Origin: Zasmidium citrigriseum
Taxonomy: Eukaryota; Ascomycota; Dothideomycetes; Mycosphaerellales; Mycosphaerellaceae
DNA: 64,000 nucleotides
Direction: 5' to 3'
NCBI GenBank assembly: GCA_002786025.1
Contig: NHNW01000027.1
Location: forward strand, 1 to 64,000
Position numbers and translations under genes: made by a program
Notes under the pieces: generated by a model
Database searches by the model: none
What the model was told of the DNA's origin: nothing
What the model saw: the letters and a program-made list of their open reading frames with translations, nothing else
Shown: piece by piece, positions 30,299-40,792 of the stretch
Layout of the letters: each line of letters opens with the position of its first letter
Position numbering within the stretch: the first letter of the stretch is position 1

Positions 30299-31595
30299 AT
30301 GGCCACCACAGACCCCACCACCCTCCCCGGCGCACCCGTCGACCCCTCCCAAGCCCAAGGCGCCCAAATCCCCCTCCAATCCTTCACAATCCCCACCTTC
30401 CCACCAGAAGCCTCCTCCCTTAAAGCCCTGACCCTAACCAGCGACATCAACGTCTCCGAATACCAAGAACTCCTAACCAAACCCTACACCATCCCGCCTC
30501 TCCCCTCCTCGATCGAATCCCTCACCCTGGAGCTCTTCAGCATGGGCTACCCACCCGGCTTCCTGTCCACCCTCGCGGACCGTCTGCCGAATCTCAAGAG
30601 CGTCGTGGCATACAGCCAGCTTTTCGCGGGAATCACAGACGAGAGCATGGAAGACGCGGTGGAGTTCTTTAAAAAGCTTCCCGGGTTGCGGGCGTTGCAT
30701 TTACTAGACGTCTTCGCGAAACCCGGCTTCTTCGAAAAAATCGGGAAATGGGTGAAATACAACACGAGTGAAACACCAGGAGAAGCTCGGAGGGGTCTGA
30801 TGTTTCTCGAGATCAACTATACCTTCAGACACGAGGATAAAGATTTCATGGGCAAGATCCAGGCGGGCGAGTTGCCGAACTTGGTGGGGCCGGGGTTGAT
30901 CAGTTGTTCGTTCAATTTGAGCGAGCCAGAGGGCGCGGAGGATGATGAGGAGGATCCGACGAATATTCAGGGTGTTGCGAACAAAGAAGGGATCATGGCT
31001 TTCAATCAGAGTTTGGCGAAGCCGCTCATTGATGCTTTGACTGAGGATGAGGATTGTCCGAAGGGGTTGAAGGCGTTGGTCACGACGCTTTATACGCTTA
31101 CTGCGGAACAGCTGGCAAAGGTGCTGGCAGTGCAGAAGCATATTGCAGTGCTGCAGGCCACGGCAGAGGTAGAGCCTGGGGAGGACTACAAGAAGAAGCT
31201 GCTCAAGTCGATGGAACCTTGCAAGCATCTGGAGCAGGTGGAGATTGTGGCCAACCCGAGCTTGCAATTCTTCATGGAAGTATGTGCCACTTTTCATTTG
31301 TCAATATCAATATTCTCTTCTTCTCTGAGCAATCGTCATCCCTCCACATTACCCTCCCTCAATAGCAATACTAACACAAACACAGGTCCAGAATCCTCGA
31401 TCAGGCGTCATGGCCAAGACCTTCCCCACCGCAGACGACATGGAAGCAATGTCGAAGAAGTGCGAAAAGTTGTCGAGTTTCAAAGCGAACGTCTTGCGGA
31501 CCACCAGTCTCGGGACTGTCGACTGGCAGAAGAAGGACGGCAAGTGGGATGGCGGTATCAAGCCTGGCAAGGGGACAGGCTCCGTCACTGTATAA
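30299..31595 (+). CDS. Unknown conserved-looking protein with leucine-rich spacing
   Basis: Two exons (30299-31279, 31386-31595) around a 106-nt intron give 396 aa. The first half has regularly spaced hydrophobic segments (SSLKALTLTSDINV; SSIESLTLELFSMG; LPNLKSVVAYSQLF; LPGLRALHLLDVF; CKHLEQVEIVANPSLQFF), which resemble degenerate leucine-rich repeats of about 25-45 residues. The C-terminal exon is basic with GTVDWQKKDGKWDG and GKGTGSVTV. There is no signal peptide or membrane segment, so it is probably cytosolic. No family is recognised. It ends tail-to-tail with the next gene, 69 bp apart. Confidence 0.8.
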
Positions 31596-31664
31596 TGTGT
31601 AATTGATGCTGGGTTTTGTTCTGTGGTCCTTGATTCCGCTCGCCATGTCGTTGCTGATCTTCCG

Positions 31665-33200
31665 CTATAACGGAGCTGGATCTGGGGAAGGCGATCTGGC
31701 ACGCGCCAAATCACCAATGCTCGATCGGTTATTTGCTGTGCCCTGGTAGGCCGTCCTCTGACCAAGAGCAGTGGTCAACTTCCCGAGTGCTGAACTCATG
31801 CCGTTGAAGGACAACTTGGTCAGTTGTTCTTGAAGTTTCGCAAGTCGAGTCTGAACTTTGACTTCTCCAAGCCAGTCGGCGAAGAGACTGCGATGGGCGA
31901 GCATCTTGCTTCGTAAGCTGTGAACTTGACGTGTGACGATGACCGAGCGAGATCCGGACGGGCGATTCGTACGTCCTTCTGGTATTGGGTCGAGCAAGTC
32001 GAGCAGGTTCAGATAGGCATCCGCCTCGGCCAGAACGAGCCGGCACTGTTTCAAAGTATTGAACGCCGGGTCCTGAAGGCGCATTTCCGCAATCATGTCT
32101 TCTCGCAGGACGTCTGGCATTTCTAAATTGCCGCCAAACCCAAATGTGGCTTCCACATTTCGCAGACGACGCAGTGGATACAGCATACTGGCAACGAATT
32201 CCGCCTCTATGGTGCTTGAGTTTACTCCCGCTGTGACATCGACATGAAGAGTCTTCAGGCGACCAGTCTCCATGATGACGGAAGCCAAAGCCAACAGACT
32301 GGATCGCACGAAGTCGGCCACGCTGTTCCTGTAGTGGTATGTGTTGTGTGATGCCGGCAAGTGGATATTTATCTCGATTCTGAGCTTTCGGATTCGACTG
32401 AGGAATGAGGGAACCTTGTCCAGTGCATCGGGCAGTCGAGCCAAAGCATAGGCGTCTTGTTGGTCGAGGTACCTTCGGTGAATCACAACCGACTTGTGCG
32501 TAACCACCATAGGGTTGCTTAACCATCTGCACGTAATGACGTTGTCCGAGTAGAGAATTTCAGTAGCCTCGTTGTGTACGAGTTTGCACGATCTCAAAAT
32601 TTGTGGCCAAAACCTGTAGAACCCCGGCGCCAGAAGATAGCAGTACACCTCGTTCCGCATCTCTGGTGGCAGATCCAGGAAGCGAAAGGTCCGAGTTCTG
32701 TCCCCAGCCAAAAGCTCCTTCAGGTAGAAGTATTTCAGAGTCATGCCTGATGGAAATGGATCCTTCAGCCCCCGCTGGTGGACGAATCGTCTCAGGTCAT
32801 GCGCAGGGCTTCTGTCGTAGTGTCCCGTTCGGCCGACGTCTGGTCTCGTTGCGAAAGAGCTGTCAAGACAACAATGAAGAACACCAGGCCGTTCAAATCG
32901 AAGCCAGGGACAGTCTTCGTAGCGCTTCTCCCAGCAGAAAACGCAGATGCAATCTTCAGGATCGGCGTCTTCCTCGTCGCAACCTTCCAGTTCGCATACA
33001 CAGAAATCTCCATCGTTGAGCTCGTCAATGTCTTCTTCTTCGTCGTCGCTTTGTTCACTCTCGGCATCTCTGAACGCGCGAAAAGGATTATTAGTCATTG
33101 TAGAGGCAGTCGACGTTCAGAGTACTCACGATTTCATGAGGGCCTTTCCCGTCTGTATTGCTCGAGTGAAGGCTTGTCCAATGGTCTGCTGTCTCGCCAT
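31665..33200 (-). CDS. Fungal LPPEMRNEVY-type protein (F-box/2EXR-like)
   Basis: The start is MARQQTIGQAFTRAIQTGKA at 33200. A consensus donor (33129 GTGAGT) and acceptor (33070 TTCAG), with a TGACTAAT branch site, define a 60-nt intron. Exon 2 continues DAESEQSDDEEEDIDELNDG, giving 491 aa. A longer uninterrupted frame starting MTNNPFRAF inside the intron is therefore an artefact. A Cys-rich acidic stretch (CVCELEGCDEEDADPEDCIC) precedes the motif FLDLPPEMRNEVYCYLLAPG and then RSCKLVHNEATEILYSDNVI, both typical of the expanded pezizomycete families like the gene at 10963. The clustered Cys could bind a metal. Function unknown. Confidence 0.78.
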
Positions 33201-33756
33201 CTTGATTTTGTTGCGCTCTCGCCGCGGCTTCGTGAGGTGGTGTGAGATTTGCGTAGTCTTGTGGTGGGCGGTTCGAAGACGTAGAGGCGTGGAGGGAGAA
33301 GGAGATGGGAGCAAAGGGTAAGGAAGTCGCCCCAGGCTTCCACGCCAAGCCTGCGCGAGGAGACCACGCGGAGCGTGTCGAGCAGATGTTCGCAGTGGTC
33401 CAGATCTTGGCCGCTTTGACGACGGTGGAGCGTTTCAGTGTCCTCGCCGACTTGAAGTGGAATGTTGAACGTCGCAGAAGCGAAAAGGCGATCTTGCGAA
33501 GAGGAAGGAGCAGGGATTTGAAAAGACCCCTGCAAGCAGGCCCAACAAGGAAGGCACGACTCTCAGACCACACGCAAAAGAGAAAGTAAGATATACCAAC
33601 CTTCACGACCAAAAGAGAAAAGCAGCATCTGCATTGCGCGACCAAACTCTATACCTATCCGGCACGCTGTATCCTCTTTCATTCCCCAGCATCCCAAACG
33701 CCACAGCGCTCGAATGCCGACTTTTCGATCCCCATGCTGATCGTACAACACACACT
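33201..33756. other. Intergenic, 5' region of the LPPEMRN gene
   Basis: Only frames overlapping the leader are present. The minus-strand frame continuing upstream of MARQQT looks like 5' UTR. Confidence 0.45.
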
Positions 33757-35541
33757 CTATGCAGCGTTGCCGTTCTGCTGGACGGCACCCGCCTCAATCA
33801 CACCTCTGACACCTCCTTTGCCACCGACTTCTCTCGCGACGACCGTCACGCTGAGGTCTGCGGCGACGTTGATCTGGCACTCGACCTTGCCGCCCTTCTT
33901 CACGCCCTTAATGGCAATCTCAGTGAGGGGCTTGCTAGCCTTCCAGACTTTGCTGCGGATCTCCTCTGGCTCGTCGTCCTCGTCATCCTCATCATCCTCA
34001 TCATCGTCGTCCTTCTCGCCATTCGTGGCTGGCTTCTCCTCCTGGGTGACTTTGATCTCCCGAACACCCTCAGCGAGCTTGAGAAGCACATCGCCACCGT
34101 CCTTGACTGCGATCTGGGCCGTTCTCCGGACTGGGACTGGAGTCTCTTGTGGCACAATGACAGAGAACTGGTCGTCACCGGTAACGAGACCGATGGCGTG
34201 TGGAAGATGTGGGGTGACAGTGACGACGGCCTCGGTGTTCTCGACAATGTCCTGCGACTCGAATTCAGAGATGAGTGAAGCCTGGATAGCGGCGCCTCGT
34301 GCAGTGAGTTCGCTGGGGTTGACGGCGGAGGGAGTGGTGCTCGGCGCGATGACAACGGTGCTCTCTGGGAAGTGCGATTGCAGATTCGAGGCAACCTTGG
34401 GCGTGTGTGCGGTACCGCCTGAAAGCACAATCTCGTCAATATCCAGAACGTCCAAATCGGCCTTCTGCACGGCGCCCTCGACCAGTCTGGTGAATGCTGC
34501 AAACACCTTGTTGCCCAGCAGCTCGAATCGTGTCCTGTTCACGCTCAGACTGAAGTCAATACCGTCCACCAGCGACTCTATCGAGAAAGAAGCAGTTGCT
34601 CCCAAGCTCAACGCCTTCTTTACTGCCTCTGCCTCCAGGGTCAACTTCGCAAGACTGCGCTCGTTCTCTCTCGGGTCCTTGGCGTTCTTGTTCTTCTTGA
34701 GGAACTCCTTCGCGGCGTACTCAATCAGTACTCTGTCCAAGCTGACACCACCCAGCTCGTAGTCGTGAGCAGTGGCCAGAGTAGTGTACATTCCACCTCT
34801 ACTCGCCACCACGGAAACGTCAGAGCGTGTGCCTCCGATGTCTGCGACTATCACGGTCTTGTCCTGCTGGGAAGGTTGACCCTCGCCGGACTGCTGGATC
34901 TTGGCGTCGAAAGCGAGAAGTGCAGAGATCGGCTCTGGGATGAACTGCAGGACCTCGATGCCAGCTGCAGAGGCCGAAGCGGTAAGGGCGGTCTTTTGCG
35001 CATCTGAGAAATCTGAGGGAACGGTGATCACGGCCGCGTTCACATCCTTGCCCAGGTAGTCTGAAGCCGCGCTCTTCAACCGCCGCAGCAGTCTGGTGGA
35101 GACGTCTTGTACTGTCAACGTGCTCTTCTCAGGCTCTGGTCCGTCCTCCTGTTCTGAAACCTTCTCCTGTACAACGAAGGCGACAGTCTTTCCTCCATCG
35201 TGCTCGACTGGATGTGCGGTGGCTTTGCAGGGACTTGGGTCGATCTGCTTGAAGCTCTTGCCAAGGTAGTCTCTGAAGTGGGCGATCGTATTCCGCGGGT
35301 TTCGTGGGATCTGAGCCTTTGCTTGTGCGCCGTTGAACTCCTCGCCGCCGACGTATGAGAGGATGGATGGGATTTGACGGTCGCCGTCTGGGTCAGCGAT
35401 CACCTCTGCCTTGCCGTCCGCAGGATTGGTGTAGGCGATGCTGCTATAGGAGTTGCCAAAGGAGATACCGATCGCATTGCGCTTGTTCTCGTTCTCGATG
35501 GGTTGAGGGGTGTTGGTCCCCGTGTTGTCGCTGCTGCTCAT
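33757..35541 (-). CDS. ssz1: Hsp70-like ribosome-associated chaperone Ssz1
   Basis: The intronless frame encodes 594 aa with an Hsp70 nucleotide-binding domain: IGISFGNSYSSIAY at the phosphate-1 loop, VIVADIGGTRSDVSVVASRG at phosphate-2 and IDEIVLSGGTAHTPKVASNL at the adenosine motif. The substrate-binding part is short and diverged, as in Ssz1 but not in Ssa/Ssb. Ssz1 pairs with zuotin to form the ribosome-associated complex that stimulates Ssb at the polypeptide exit. An acidic insert (EKDDDDEDDEDDEDDEPEE, about residues 510-530) lies between the conserved VTQEEKP and WKASKPLTEIAIKG. Divergent from rrp40 with 242 bp between the starts. Confidence 0.92.
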   Translation of the reverse strand: MSSSDNTGTNTPQPIENENKRNAIGISFGNSYSSIAYTNPADGKAEVIADPDGDRQIPSILSYVGGEEFNGAQAKAQIPRNPRNTIAHFRDYLGKSFKQIDPSPCKATAHPVEHDGGKTVAFVVQEKVSEQEDGPEPEKSTLTVQDVSTRLLRRLKSAASDYLGKDVNAAVITVPSDFSDAQKTALTASASAAGIEVLQFIPEPISALLAFDAKIQQSGEGQPSQQDKTVIVADIGGTRSDVSVVASRGGMYTTLATAHDYELGGVSLDRVLIEYAAKEFLKKNKNAKDPRENERSLAKLTLEAEAVKKALSLGATASFSIESLVDGIDFSLSVNRTRFELLGNKVFAAFTRLVEGAVQKADLDVLDIDEIVLSGGTAHTPKVASNLQSHFPESTVVIAPSTTPSAVNPSELTARGAAIQASLISEFESQDIVENTEAVVTVTPHLPHAIGLVTGDDQFSVIVPQETPVPVRRTAQIAVKDGGDVLLKLAEGVREIKVTQEEKPATNGEKDDDDEDDEDDEDDEPEEIRSKVWKASKPLTEIAIKGVKKGGKVECQINVAADLSVTVVAREVGGKGGVRGVIEAGAVQQNGNAA

Positions 35542-35783
35542 CTTGAGTAGAAGACGAGGGAAAGTCCTCTATGTGTGATTGTGGAGTGGAAGTGGAAGAA
35601 GCTGGCACAAGACCAGAAGTGGATGCGAAGTCGAGAAAGTTGTCTGGGGCCGCCAACCAAAAAATCCTCGCCCGTGCAAGATCCTGGCCGTATCAGCGGA
35701 TCTACCCATGCGCTAGCCGAAGCTAATCTGTGACATCCAAACTTCAGCATCGCATTGGAGTAACTTCACCGACAACAACGACA
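35542..35783. promoter_or_regulatory. Bidirectional promoter ssz1 / rrp40
   Basis: A compact 242-bp region separates two housekeeping genes of translation and RNA processing that face apart. Shared control is plausible but no motif is assigned. Confidence 0.45.
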
Positions 35784-36527
35784 ATGGCAGCCGAAGTGAT
35801 CCTCCTCCCCGGCGAAGCGATATCGTCTGAATCGCTACCGAAATCGAAGAAGGGCACTCTCACCCTCGGCCCCGGCCTACGACACATCCCGCCATCCACC
35901 ATCCTTTCCACAACCTCTGGAACTCTCCACGTCGATCACAAGAAAGCCGCAATCTGGCTCGAACACGCTCATGGCAGATACATTCCATCGATAGGCGACC
36001 TTGTTATCGCACAGATCCACCATGGAAGCGCAGACTGCTACTACTGCAGCTTGACGCCCCACACAACCAATGCGATTCTTGGTCAACTAGCCTTCGAAGG
36101 CGCGAACAAGAAGACCCGACCTCAATTGAAGTCCGGAGACTTGGTCTATGCGAGAGTCCTGAAGGCCAGCAAATGGGAGGACACAGAGATTGAGTGCTAC
36201 AACTCGAATACCGGCAAAGCAGAAGGCATGGGCCCTTTGACTGGAGGAATGGTGTTCGATGTCAGTCCTGCGTTTGCGAGAAGGTTGATGATGGGGACCG
36301 ACAAGAGCGGGAAGCAAAAGGGTGGTGTTGTGGTTCTGGAGGAGATTGGAGAGAAGGTGCGATTCGAAGTCGCAGTGGGAAGGAATGGTAAGGTGTGGGT
36401 GGACAGTGGGAGTGTGATCGAGACGGTCACAATTGGAAGGTTGCTGAAGGAGGCTGACGAGAGTGAGATGGATGTTGACGCGCAGAGGAAGGCAATTAAG
36501 AAGGCTTTAAAGGACATGGGGAAGTGA
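35784..36527 (+). CDS. rrp40: Exosome complex cap subunit Rrp40
   Basis: The 247-aa intronless protein starts MAAEVILLPGEAI and shows the Rrp40 order: an N-terminal beta domain (LTLGPGLRHIPPSTILSTTS), an S1-like domain (RYIPSIGDLVIAQIHHGSAD; LAFEGANKKTRPQLKSGDLV; YARVLKASKWEDTEIEC) and a C-terminal KH domain (PLTGGMVFDVSPAFARRLM; FEVAVGRNGKVWVDS; ETVTIGRLLKEAD). The GxNG-like turn of the exosome KH domain is present as VGRNG. Rrp40 caps the 3'-5' RNA exosome in the nucleus and cytoplasm. Confidence 0.92.
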   Translation: MAAEVILLPGEAISSESLPKSKKGTLTLGPGLRHIPPSTILSTTSGTLHVDHKKAAIWLEHAHGRYIPSIGDLVIAQIHHGSADCYYCSLTPHTTNAILGQLAFEGANKKTRPQLKSGDLVYARVLKASKWEDTEIECYNSNTGKAEGMGPLTGGMVFDVSPAFARRLMMGTDKSGKQKGGVVVLEEIGEKVRFEVAVGRNGKVWVDSGSVIETVTIGRLLKEADESEMDVDAQRKAIKKALKDMGK

Positions 36528-37162
36528 AGAAATTGAAGATACCCCACTACATCCACCGAGGCAAGATGGTATACTGGGAAGCGCTGCCGGCAGTATCAAA
36601 GAGAAGATCGTTGGCAGACTCTGACTCGCGAACTACGAGTAACAGACGGATGACCGATCTCACATGGAGTACAAATCGACCACTTGTGCATGGACCCAAG
36701 GCCAAGCCGCTCGATAGCCATCAGCCAAACGACCCGGTTCATGCAAATGAGGAGTGCTCGCCGAGTGTTCCGAGGATTGACACCCGTCTCTGTATGTCCA
36801 AGGCGTCCATGAAGAGGCTGATGAGGAAAACTCTTGGACTCCCTTGCATCGGCTTTCCTGTAAAAGCCCACATGACGCACCTGGCACGGGTTGGGCATTC
36901 CAAACACAATCGAGATCATAACAGACTGGCCTAGATGAGCTCCCACGCTCTGGATCGAGTGGCTATACTATGCCGATAATGCGAACACATCCAGTAATGT
37001 GGATCTGGTACCACGAGAAGTCTTCCGCTCTCTTCTAATTCTCGACAGCTGCGTCTCACTACGTGCCGAGCCATGGGGCCGGGCAATATACCCCTATAAC
37101 CAGATCAGCGCGCTCTTGCACGCTTTGTTGTCTCATCCGACTAAAGTCGTTCGTTCAACATT
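36528..37162. other. Intergenic, promoter of the WSC gene
   Basis: No gene is seen in 635 bp. Frames on both strands are short and featureless. Confidence 0.45.
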
Positions 37163-38922
37163 ATGTCTTCATCGGTCAATCTTTTACTCGTCCTTCTAGC
37201 AGCCACCGGCCTCTCGAAAGCTCAGACTCCTCAGCCTGCATCGACAGTATACGTAACCCCTGTTCCGAGCCCGACACCTCCGACTTGTCCGAGATCAAAT
37301 GGCACAGTATACAATGCTCCCTCAGGGTCTGAGTACATCATCGAATGCGACATCGATCATTTTGGTGGCGATATGGGAAACACTCGTGTAACATCGCTCG
37401 AGGAGTGCATCCTGGACTGCGATGCCGAGCCTTCATGCGTGGATGTCTCGCTATCAGGAGTTGCTTGTAAGAAGGCTGGCCTCTGCCTTGAAAATGTACC
37501 GCTGACCAACACCGTGCCAGGTTACTTGAAAAGTAGTCTTGGCCCACCACTTGCGCAAAAGGGTGTCTTTGGTGCGCGAAGGGTCCTGCCTGCAACCGGT
37601 ACTGCGAGCAGCACAGCCAGCGCAACCCCGACGCCCCTTTCGTGCCCAAGCGCCAACGGTGTCAACTACACCGCAGACACCTATGCTCGCTTCGAGATCG
37701 GCTGCGACTATGAGACGGCGGGAGGAGACATGGGCATGGCTTATGTCTGGAACTTGGAGGAGTGTGTCCAGAAATGTGACGATACTGAGGGATGCGTGGC
37801 TGCTTCGCTCTCTGGCAATAAGTCTCCCCACCCGAGAATGCTTGAAATGGATGCTGACCTGCCTTACGTGCCTGCTACTTGAAGAGCAGCCTGGGTGCCT
37901 TGAGCTATACCTCTGGTATCTCGTATGCCAGACTCACTGTGCCACATCCTGAATGCCCGAGCCCATCTAACACGACCTACACGGCAACGAACGGCAAGGA
38001 GTTCGCCATTGAGTGCAATGTCGACCATCCTGGCGGCGACATTGATTCGGCGGTCCTGACTTGCCCCGATGGTACTGGCAACTGCTGGTTCGGAGAATGC
38101 ATCGAGCGATGTGCTTCCAACCCTGACTGTGTCGACATCAGTCTTTCCGGAGCTGGCTGTTATCTCAAAGGTGCTCCTCTCCGTCCAGCTTCGACCGCCC
38201 GGGGTATATTTGGGGCCAGATGGATCGATGCACCAGTGACGACTCCAAGTCCATCGCCGTCGGCGTCTCCAGTCCCTACCGCAATCTCGCCTGTCGATGT
38301 GGGCAACTTTGAGTACCTGGCTTGCTACAATGACTCCGTCGGCCGTCGTGCTCTGCAGGGAGAGTTCTTGTATGGCACCGAAGACGACCCCATGACCGCC
38401 GAGATCTGCGCGGAGTTCTGCGATGACTCTCAATACTTCGGTCTCGAGTATGGTCAAGTAAGTGGGCAAAAGCCTCTCGTACCCAACATCATGACTGACT
38501 GTCCGCAGGAATGCTACTGCGCCGACCAGCTCACCAACAACCCGCTCCAAACTCCCGACGCCTGCGACATGCCCTGCTCCGGCAACACGACCCAGCTCTG
38601 CGGTGGTTCAAACGCTCTCAGTCTCTACCGAGCCCTCAACTTCAATGCCACAAGACCAACAGTCAACGAGACTTCGACGACGATGCCAACCCCGACCAGC
38701 TCCCCTACAGCCAGCTCATCGTCCCCTTCATTCATCCTCACCGTCGTCCCAATCCCAGCTACCGCGTCCGCTTTCCCAACATCGACAGGCACGCCGCTAA
38801 ATTCAACAAATTCAACGACAGGCTGGAGCTGGGCGAGCAACTCTTCGACTCCGTTCCGGTTCACGCGACGCCATCATCGCCCGGCGCCGGTGAGGTTGAA
38901 TCCGCTGGCCTACAATCCTTGA
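37163..38922 (+). CDS. Secreted PAN/apple-like x3 plus WSC-domain protein, frame interrupted
   Basis: The signal peptide is MSSSVNLLLVLLAATGLSKA. Three related modules follow, each with CPxxNGxxY, IxC(D/N) and GGD(M/I), ending CV(D/A)xSLSG, like PAN_4 repeats. A WSC domain comes next (YLACYNDSVGRRALQGEF; ECYCADQL; CSGNTTQLCGG) and a Ser/Thr-rich tail. A 51-nt stop-free intron (38458-38508, GTAAGT...GCAG) lies inside the WSC domain. The frame changes within module 2: either a 65-nt intron with a weak donor (37822-37886), giving 547 aa, or a one-base loss near 37871-37876, where module 1 reads GYLKSSLG and module 2 CYLKSSLG out of frame. WSC proteins bind wall polysaccharides or sense wall stress; no membrane anchor is obvious here. 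Confidence 0.75.
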
Positions 38923-39628
38923 AGCATGGAGAACTTGGTAGTTGGAACAAAGCATGTGTGTGGAGAGGTCTAATGCTAATGTTAAGCTTATGCGATTGCT
39001 TTTTGGTCTTTGCGCTAGGGCAGGCAACGAGATTCTTTACGAAATGAATGGCTAACGGTGTTAACTGTGCCAGGGGTTGTAGCAGTAGTTATGTACTTGC
39101 TGAAGCTACTCTTCCACACAATGGCTCTCTACTTTCCCCGTGCCGAAGAAAGACAAGCATGTCGTCGGCTCCTGCCGCCGCCAGCCTGCTGTCCACCTCG
39201 ATCAACACCCTCAAGCCCGTAAAAGGCTAGCATAGCGCCATACTTCAATCGAACTCCTGCTACTGCATCGGTACTCGCAGCAAAATCGTTCGCACTGGCT
39301 GGACTTGCTTGGTTTCGGGCTTCGTTTACTCGCTTAGAAAAGCAATATGGCACAAGGCTTATCTGATCGAACGAGTGGGATTATCTCTTCTCTCACCGAG
39401 GCTCGGCAGCCTTTGCATACTATGACTACAGCCAAGAACATGAAGCTTTGGTTGAAACGAGAAGCTAAGTATCGCGTGGTTTATATGAGTTGGCGATGCC
39501 AGGTACGGAAGGGTTCTGCAGTTGAATATCATTTGGCTTTAAAACAGGAAACGTGAGTAGAATCCAACATCCCCTTTCAACTCTCCTTCAACCCACTGAC
39601 GAAGGACAGATCAAACTTAACGTCCACC
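38923..39628. other. Intergenic, no gene seen
   Basis: The 706 bp lie between two plus-strand genes. Short frames only. Confidence 0.45.
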
Positions 39629-40570
39629 ATGAGGCTCCTCCAACTCCTCACAACGGTCACCCTGGCCATCACCGCCGCCGCTCGCGACCGAGTGACCTAT
39701 ACTTCGAATGGAACTCAAATAGTCGGCTACCACTACCCACCCTCAAGCCAAACCGGGCCAGTCCCCGGCATTGTAATCGCCCACGGCCTAGGAGGCCTCC
39801 AATCCTCCCGCCTGCAACCCTACGCCGAACGCTTCGCAGCCGCCGGCTACCACGCAATGCACTTCGACTACCGCTACTGGGGCGAATCATCCGGCCAACC
39901 ACGCAACATAATCGACGCCCCTTCCCAACAAGACGACTACGAGGCCGCGATAGCCTACCTCCAGACCCTCCCCGGCGTCGACGCCTCCCGTATCGTGATC
40001 TGGGGAACCTCCCTATCCGGCGGACATGTCCTGCAACTCGCCCCTAAACGGCAGGACCTCGCGGCTGTGATCTGTCAAGTCCCCCATGTGAACGGCTTCG
40101 CAACAACAGCCCAGCTCCCACCCGCCGACATCCCATCCAAAATCGCCGCAGGAACCGACGACGCAGCCCGTGCAGGTCTCGGCCAAGCACCCCTCTACAT
40201 CCCCACCGCAAACGCAACACACACCTTCGGCGCCCTAACCCAAACCGGCGCTCTGGAAGGCTACCAGTTCATCCAACCAAATCCTCCGCCACCAGGCAAC
40301 GTCTTCCCAGCCAGGTTCGTGTTGCAGTTGCCGTTCTTTAGTCCGGATCAGACGGCTGCGGAGAGTAAGTTGCCGACGTATATCGGGGTCGGGTTGACGG
40401 ATAATATTGTGAGTCCCGGGGCGACGTTGGATCTTGCGGCGAGGATGCCGAATGTTACGCTTGTGAAATTTCCACAGGCGGGGCATTTTGATGTTTATCC
40501 GGGACGGAGTGCGTATGAGGAGAATGTTGGGGGGATGGTGGCGTTTTTGAGGAAGAATGTGCCGATTTAG
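39629..40570 (+). CDS. Secreted alpha/beta hydrolase
   Basis: A signal peptide (MRLLQLLTTVTLAITAAA) is followed by an alpha/beta-hydrolase core. The oxyanion region is IVIAHGLGGLQSSRLQPYA, the nucleophile elbow GTSLSGGH lies near residues 126-133, and the late His is in FPQAGHFDVYPG, with an acid candidate in GVGLTDNIVSP. The HFDYRYWGESSGQPRN loop is the pattern of the fungal X-Pro-dipeptidyl-peptidase-like / polyketide-transferase (af380-like) hydrolases. There are no introns; the length is 313 aa. Substrate unknown. The signal peptide suggests an extracellular or vacuolar esterase-type enzyme. Confidence 0.85.
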   Translation: MRLLQLLTTVTLAITAAARDRVTYTSNGTQIVGYHYPPSSQTGPVPGIVIAHGLGGLQSSRLQPYAERFAAAGYHAMHFDYRYWGESSGQPRNIIDAPSQQDDYEAAIAYLQTLPGVDASRIVIWGTSLSGGHVLQLAPKRQDLAAVICQVPHVNGFATTAQLPPADIPSKIAAGTDDAARAGLGQAPLYIPTANATHTFGALTQTGALEGYQFIQPNPPPPGNVFPARFVLQLPFFSPDQTAAESKLPTYIGVGLTDNIVSPGATLDLAARMPNVTLVKFPQAGHFDVYPGRSAYEENVGGMVAFLRKNVPI

Positions 40571-40792
40571 ATGATGCAGTGGAAGAGGAATGGAGCGTCA
40601 ATATTGACAACGAAAATTGGAACGAGGTATGATGGTGTTGCTGAATGAGTTGATTCGGAAGAACTTGCCTCAATATCCACCTGCTTGTCCAAGTCCGCAG
40701 CTCACGAGCAGTCCCGAGTTAAAATTCGTAAGATGCGGCTGAAATTCGTTCGAAGATATCTCGTTTTTTCACTGTCGCTCAAAAAGGGTCAA

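Noticed and set aside
31054..31365. Gly-rich plus-strand frame near the end of the unknown gene at 30299
   Set aside because: Out-of-frame shadow of exon 1; the true frame continues through the intron to a good stop.
33091..33645. 184-codon minus-strand frame over the LPPEMRN gene start
   Set aside because: It overlaps exon 1 of the supported gene in another frame and runs through the intron and 5' UTR.
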